From assembly GCA_946480995.1 (NCBI GenBank), contig CAMLMF010000082.1:1-8866 (forward strand): a stretch of DNA of 8,866 nt, written 5' to 3'. The notes under the pieces were generated by a model that saw only the letters and a program-made list of their open reading frames with translations, was not told where the DNA came from and searched no databases. The DNA comes from an uncultured Bdellovibrio sp. Lineage in GTDB: Bacteria; Bdellovibrionota; Bdellovibrionia; Bdellovibrionales; Bdellovibrionaceae. Shown in pieces: positions 5,668 to 8,866 of the stretch (the stretch's first letter is position 1; every line of letters begins with the position of its first letter). A program made the position numbers and the translations under genes.

Positions 5668-6851
5668 AACCCCTGATCGTGCAAAAGTATGGCGGCGCCA
5701 CCTTGGCCGACCCCGAAAAAATTAAATCTGTCTCTGCACGAGTCGCCAATCAGTCAAAAGAAAATTCCTTGATCGTTGTTGTCAGCGCCATGGGTAAGAC
5801 AACAAACTCGTTGATTGATTTAGCTAATCAAGTTTCGTCACATCCGCAACGCCGTGAAATGGATATGCTTCTGACTGTCGGTGAACGTATTAGTATGTCG
5901 TTGGTAAGCATGGCGCTTAATGATCTTGGCTGCCCCGCAATTAGCTTCACAGGAAGCCAAGCCGGTATTTTTACCGACGACTCCCACGTTAATGCTTTCA
6001 TCAAAGATGTTAAGCCGTTTCGTTTAGAAGAAGCTTTAAAAGATAACAAAGTGGTTATCTTAGCCGGTTTCCAAGGTGTGTCGCCCGCGACCAAAGAAAT
6101 TACCACACTGGGACGTGGCGGATCCGACACGTCTGCTGTGGCCATGGCTGCGGCCTTCAAGGCGGACCGCTGTGAGATTCTTAAAGATGTACCGGCGGTA
6201 TTCACGGCCGACCCGAACATCGTCAAGTCAGCAAGGCCTTTACAGGAATTGAATTACGATCAATTGATGGAAATGACTTTCTGGGGCGCAAAGGTTCTGC
6301 ACTATCGCTCGGTGGAGTTAGCAAAACAACGTGATGTCACTTTGTACATTGGCCCTGCTTCAAATAAAACTTCCGATGGAACGCTCGTTAAAAAAGGCTT
6401 AAATATGTTTGAATCTTGCAAAGCACTTTCTTTAAATTCGCACGAATTGGTTTTAGGCATACACTGTGCTGAAAAGAATCCAGCTAAAGCATTGCGCGAT
6501 CTGCAAAATCTTTTCAACGAAAAACAAATTCCGTTTCCACAGCTTTTGCATTGTGAAATGTCCACTGACAAGACAGAGATTTTCTTAACGGGCCCGCAAG
6601 AAGGTGTTCAAGCCATCAAGAAAGAATTGGCTGTGCAAGCGGGTTTCAAGCTGATTCCCACCGACTTTTCCACAGTCACCGTCACTTGCACAGGTGCTAC
6701 TTCGCCAGAGATGGCCCAAAAAGTTTTAGATTTTATGGCTGATAAAAAATTGCACACACAAAAACTTATGCTTAGTGCAATGAGTGTGACTGTGCTTGTT
6801 GAGGCTTCGACCCGCAAACAAGTGATCGAAAGCCTGCACCAATTAATTTAG
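5664..6851 (+). CDS. lysC: Aspartate kinase (divergent, monofunctional)
   Basis: Aspartokinase phosphorylates L-aspartate at the head of the route to diaminopimelate/lysine, threonine and methionine. The 395 residues fit the monofunctional class; no homoserine dehydrogenase is fused. The kinase fold is clear from VVVSAMGKTTNSL (38-50), GER with the conserved Glu (73-75), TLGRGGSDTSAVAMAAAFKA (148-167), VFTADPNIV (179-187) and FWGAKVLHYRSVELAKQ (207-222). The last about 140 residues have the length of two ACT domains, but I see no clear lysine- or threonine-binding signature. Several normally conserved positions differ: the KFGGTS motif reads KYGGAT (8-13), TDV(P/D)G reads KDVPA (174-178), and the usual HPRS reads HYRS. 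It may therefore have altered catalysis or control, or be a paralogue. It starts in an ATGA overlap with the transglycosylase gene, with AGGAAAG about 10 bases upstream, so translation is probably coupled. Its TAG stop is 2 bases from the stop codon of the convergent gene. Confidence 0.88.
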   Translation: MKPLIVQKYGGATLADPEKIKSVSARVANQSKENSLIVVVSAMGKTTNSLIDLANQVSSHPQRREMDMLLTVGERISMSLVSMALNDLGCPAISFTGSQAGIFTDDSHVNAFIKDVKPFRLEEALKDNKVVILAGFQGVSPATKEITTLGRGGSDTSAVAMAAAFKADRCEILKDVPAVFTADPNIVKSARPLQELNYDQLMEMTFWGAKVLHYRSVELAKQRDVTLYIGPASNKTSDGTLVKKGLNMFESCKALSLNSHELVLGIHCAEKNPAKALRDLQNLFNEKQIPFPQLLHCEMSTDKTEIFLTGPQEGVQAIKKELAVQAGFKLIPTDFSTVTVTCTGATSPEMAQKVLDFMADKKLHTQKLMLSAMSVTVLVEASTRKQVIESLHQLI

Positions 6852-6853
6852 TC

Positions 6854-8413
6854 TTAAGGTAATAAAGTCGGGCTCATCACGCGATAGCGATTTTGAATCT
6901 TGTGCCAGATATTTGTATTTGGTCCAGTGATACCGTCGATGCCGCCCATACCTGAGATACCACGCTTCGGATCATACTGACCACCTGGTAAAAACTGACG
7001 CAAGTCAGGGCCTCGTGGAGTTCCTGCAGCTGCATTTGTTCCATAGCGACCACCAGCACCGCCACCACCGGATCCACCGGAAGAACCAAAACGATTGCCG
7101 CCTCCGCCGTAAAATCCACCATTCACATTGGCTGTACGCGGATCCGCAGAGCCGCCTCCGCCACCGCCGGCCCCACCGCCAGAACCTCCGCCACCGCCAC
7201 CAACTCCGCCGCCACCTTGGCTGCCATCCACGGCATCACCACCGCCAGAGCCTGGTTTGCCATGAGCAATAGAAGGAAGATCAGGAATGTCTCCGCCGTA
7301 GTCTGCGTTTGCTGTTTGCGCTAAACGGCTAGATGAGTCTGTGCTGGACATCCCTTGACCGTTGTTGCCAGCCATTTGTTTTTGCAAACACTCTGCAGCG
7401 TTGGGACTTTTTTGACAGATACAAATTCTGTCTTTCGCCGCCACCTCGGGATTTGAACAATCCGTTGCTGCAATTGTTTTACAGACAATCGCGGTTGGGT
7501 TTTTCGCACAATATTGAGCTAGCGTATCTGGGTTGCCTGATGTCAAAGCCGCACACTGAGCGGCATTTGCCGATGTGGCTCCGTAGTTTTGAATTGCTTG
7601 CTGCGCTTGTTGGACTTTATTTTCAAAGCCCGAGCATTTTTTAATTTCAGCATCTGCTGCGCTTAACATACTTTCGTAGATTGGAATTCCAAAGCACGTT
7701 GGATTAGCCTTTACGAAATCTTTTACTTTCTTGCAAGATGACTGACAGCCTTGAATCGCAGAACTGCAATTTAAACGATAGCCAGCCAAAGCTGCATTTG
7801 CCCCTTGCGCGACAGCTGCCATTTTTGAACATGCTGCCAAAATACTTGATGAGGTCTGCTGACCTAATGCCAAGGCAATCGCCGCCGCACCATCTTGGAA
7901 GTTATTCATGCCAGCATCTTCTTTTTCATTACAAGAGTTTGCTGTACCGACATACTCGCCATCACACTCTTGTTTCAATTGAGCATACTCTTGCTGGCAG
8001 GCAGCGCCACCACCAGCAGCACTAGCGGAGGCAGCTTCGGTATTGCCATCTGAATCCTTTGCCGTATCGCCCATATTTTCGTGAGAATCTTTGGCTTCAC
8101 ATTCACAACGAGCTTGAGTCCAAACAAAGACTCCGCCGTTTGCTTCACAGTTAGCTTGTCTTTTTTCGCAAACGGCAGGGTTTACATCAGATCCTTGATA
8201 TTCCGAGGGAGATAGAGATGAGGGATCAACACACTTATTGTTCGAGTCTAATGTGCCACCATTACGGCTACATATAGAGGGACTACAATAGCTGAAATCC
8301 CAGACTTTTTTATTACCTACAGTACGATAACAGCCTTTATTTTGGGCCTGAGCCTGAACGGTCACAAGACTAAAGAAAATGCTAAGAAATATAAATAGTA
8401 ATGAACGTTTCAT
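6854..8413 (-). CDS. Secreted Cys-rich/Gly-rich protein, unknown function
   Basis: I do not recognise a family. The 519 residues begin with a signal peptide (KRSLLFIFLSIFFSLVTVQA, cleavage near residue 23, after AQA). The mature protein has three parts. First, residues about 24-345 hold all 24 cysteines (an even number), including two CxxNGG...C units (48-61 and 89-103), CxC pairs at 103/105 and 331/333, and Ala/Gln-rich predicted helices (about 139-290) with spaced cysteines. Second, residues about 388-456 are a low-complexity Gly/Ser segment. Third, the tail (about 460-519) has mixed composition and ends in NIWHKIQNRYRVMSPTLLP. The cysteine pattern suggests a disulfide-bonded protein of the periplasm or cell surface. 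The ATG at 8411-8413 is preceded by a run of seven G (8417-8423) only three bases away, with AAGG a little further up. It is convergent with lysC, and no partner gene shares its strand here. The wall transglycosylase and flagellar genes nearby may suggest envelope work, but that is only proximity. Confidence 0.85.
   Translation of the reverse strand: MKRSLLFIFLSIFFSLVTVQAQAQNKGCYRTVGNKKVWDFSYCSPSICSRNGGTLDSNNKCVDPSSLSPSEYQGSDVNPAVCEKRQANCEANGGVFVWTQARCECEAKDSHENMGDTAKDSDGNTEAASASAAGGGAACQQEYAQLKQECDGEYVGTANSCNEKEDAGMNNFQDGAAAIALALGQQTSSSILAACSKMAAVAQGANAALAGYRLNCSSAIQGCQSSCKKVKDFVKANPTCFGIPIYESMLSAADAEIKKCSGFENKVQQAQQAIQNYGATSANAAQCAALTSGNPDTLAQYCAKNPTAIVCKTIAATDCSNPEVAAKDRICICQKSPNAAECLQKQMAGNNGQGMSSTDSSSRLAQTANADYGGDIPDLPSIAHGKPGSGGGDAVDGSQGGGGVGGGGGGSGGGAGGGGGGSADPRTANVNGGFYGGGGNRFGSSGGSGGGGAGGRYGTNAAAGTPRGPDLRQFLPGGQYDPKRGISGMGGIDGITGPNTNIWHKIQNRYRVMSPTLLP
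7046..7252 (-). repeat. Glycine-rich low-complexity coding segment
   Basis: This part of the secreted protein gene (residues about 388-456) is made of repeated GGN glycine codons with some Ser, Ala and Asn. It gives CCACCGCC-type repetition on the plus strand. It divides the cysteine-rich part from the C-terminal tail and probably acts as a flexible linker. Such tracts are prone to length change between strains. The open frames on the opposite strand (His/Arg-rich) are by-products of this composition. Confidence 0.8.
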
Positions 8414-8416
8414 TAG

Positions 8417-8423
8417 CCCCCCC
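8417..8423 (-). promoter_or_regulatory. G7 run at the ribosome-binding position
   Basis: The minus-strand leader reads GGGGGGGCTA directly before the ATG of the secreted protein gene. The homopolymer occupies the place of a Shine-Dalgarno, although at three bases it is closer to the ATG than usual. AAGG lies about 13 bases upstream of the ATG as an alternative. Slippage in the run would change the spacing or strength of initiation without shifting the reading frame. Confidence 0.4.
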
Positions 8424-8455
8424 GTACCTTAGACATATCGGTCAAATTGCGTCGC

Positions 8456-8472
8456 TTATTAAGACTTAATAA
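8456..8472. promoter_or_regulatory. 17-bp perfect dyad, possible operator
   Basis: TTATTAAG-A-CTTAATAA has perfect 8-base arms around a single central base. It lies about 43-60 bases upstream of the secreted protein ATG and downstream of the candidate TATAAT box at 8512-8517, so a bound protein could block elongation or a secondary promoter. It has no GC-rich stem and is unlikely to be a terminator. The regulator is unknown. Confidence 0.45.
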
Positions 8473-8511
8473 TACGTTTTCTTTGTACGAAGTAAGACTG
8501 TATGTAGGTAC

Positions 8512-8517
8512 ATTATA
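8512..8517 (-). promoter_or_regulatory. Candidate -10 box of the secreted protein gene
   Basis: The minus strand carries a perfect TATAAT. No good -35 hexamer sits 16-18 bases upstream; the best nearby match, CTTTGA, is 15 bases away. Initiation near 8505 would give a leader of about 90 bases containing the dyad at 8456-8472 and the G7 run. The weak -35 suggests activator dependence, or that the match is chance in AT-rich DNA. Confidence 0.35.
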
Positions 8518-8582
8518 AAAGTCCTCAGGTCTTCAAAGCGTCTCAGAATGAGATGACACGACCCCGTTGGAATGAAAACTCA

Positions 8583-8611
8583 ATGACATTCTGAAAATTG
8601 ATTTTCATTAT
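8583..8611 (+). promoter_or_regulatory. Candidate promoter of the glutathione peroxidase gene
   Basis: ATGACA (8583-8588, one mismatch to TTGACA) and CATTAT (8606-8611, two mismatches to TATAAT) are separated by 17 bases. Initiation near 8618 gives a short leader holding the Shine-Dalgarno AGGAG (8626-8630). The spacer and the start of the -10 box coincide with the dyad at 8592-8607. Confidence 0.4.
8592..8607. promoter_or_regulatory. 7-2-7 dyad within the gpx promoter
   Basis: TGAAAAT-TG-ATTTTCA has perfect 7-base arms. It fills most of the space between the candidate -35 and -10 boxes, the usual place for a repressor operator. Composition and arm length recall Fur/PerR-type boxes (7-1-7), but the centre is two bases rather than one. 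Alternatively, AATGAAAA (8571-8578) and TTTTCATT (8602-8609) can pair around an inner CAAT/ATTG stem. Confidence 0.4.
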
Positions 8612-8635
8612 TAAGGATACTTTTTAGGAGATCTT

Positions 8636-8866
8636 ATGGAAAAAAAACTTACGGATTTTAAAGTCAAAGCGGCTGATGGCTCTGATGTTTCAATGGAAAA
8701 ATTCAAAGACCAAGTTGTCCTGGTAGTGAATGTCGCAAGTAAATGCGGATTTACTCCTCAATACAAAGGCCTTGAAGAGGTTTACAAGAACTTTAAGGAC
8801 CAAGGTTTCACCGTCGTCGGTTTTCCGTGCAACCAGTTTGGTGCGCAAGAGCCCGGCAGCAATCAA
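8636..8866 (+). CDS. gpx: Glutathione peroxidase, 5' part (cut by window end)
   Basis: Thiol peroxidase of the glutathione peroxidase family, reducing peroxides with electrons from glutathione or, in many bacterial members, thioredoxin. The 77 visible residues, about half of a usual 160-residue protein, start at an ATG preceded by AGGAG five bases upstream. Diagnostic motifs are [14 protein letters not shown], with the peroxidatic Cys37 encoded by TGC (not selenocysteine), and [16 protein letters not shown] (61-76), with the conserved Gln71. No signal peptide is seen, so it should be cytoplasmic. The frame is open to the window edge; the Trp and Asn active-site residues and any resolving Cys lie beyond it. 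It is transcribed away from the secreted protein gene, and the shared intergenic region holds the dyads described above. Confidence 0.93.
   Translation, partial: MEKKLTDFKVKAADGSDVSMEKFKDQVVLVVNVASKCGFTPQYKGLEEVYKNFKDQGFTVVGFPCNQFGAQEPGSNQ

Noticed and set aside
5828..6226. 132-codon minus-strand open frame inside lysC
   Set aside because: Lies wholly antisense to a conserved aspartate kinase, with no recognisable domain.
7015..7272. Plus-strand His/Arg-rich open frame
   Set aside because: Produced by the complement of glycine codons in the secreted protein gene; no start context and protein-like composition lacking.
8541..8553. TCTCA-GAA-TGAGA hairpin between the divergent genes
   Set aside because: Five-base arms with no T-run; could arise by chance and adds nothing to the better dyads nearby.

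Overview
The window looks like chromosomal DNA of a motile Gram-negative bacterium, most likely Bdellovibrio or a close relative (Bdellovibrionota). This rests on the complete outer flagellar rod/ring cluster in the order flgF-flgG-flgA-flgH-flgI, the moderate GC content by eye, and the large secreted Cys/Gly-rich protein with no recognised family. The assignment is an inference from remembered gene order and style; no search was run.

Region 1 (108-4471, minus strand) is one tightly packed flagellar operon. Read in the direction of transcription it is flgF, flgG (distal rod), flgA (P-ring chaperone), flgH (L-ring lipoprotein) and flgI (P-ring). Genes overlap by 4-8 bases or are separated by 3-32 bases. 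A near-perfect sigma-54 (-24/-12) promoter lies directly upstream of flgF at 4509-4524, giving a leader of about 27 bases that carries a strong Shine-Dalgarno sequence. This makes the operon a probable RpoN-dependent middle class flagellar operon.

Region 2 (4472-6851, plus strand) is divergent from the flagellar operon. It has an MltD-like lytic transglycosylase (GH23-type SLT domain plus a degenerate LysM-like C-terminus) overlapping by ATGA with an aspartate kinase. A candidate sigma-70 promoter ends so close to the transglycosylase ATG that its mRNA may be leaderless. The two genes link peptidoglycan cleavage with the aspartate/diaminopimelate route that supplies a peptidoglycan precursor.

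Region 3 (6854-8413, minus strand) is convergent with the aspartate kinase gene, with only 2 bases between the stop codons. It encodes a 519-residue exported protein with 24 cysteines in its N-terminal two thirds, a glycine-rich low-complexity segment, and a non-repetitive basic/aromatic C-terminal tail. It is the least explained gene here and the best candidate for new biology.

Region 4 (8414-8866) is a divergent regulatory region with two clear dyads (8456-8472 and 8592-8607), followed by the 5' part of a glutathione-peroxidase gene cut off by the window end. There are no rRNA or tRNA genes, CRISPR arrays, insertion sequences or phage genes that I can support, and no convincing intrinsic terminator. 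Nothing here amounts to a demonstrably new multi-gene system; the findings are individual leads.
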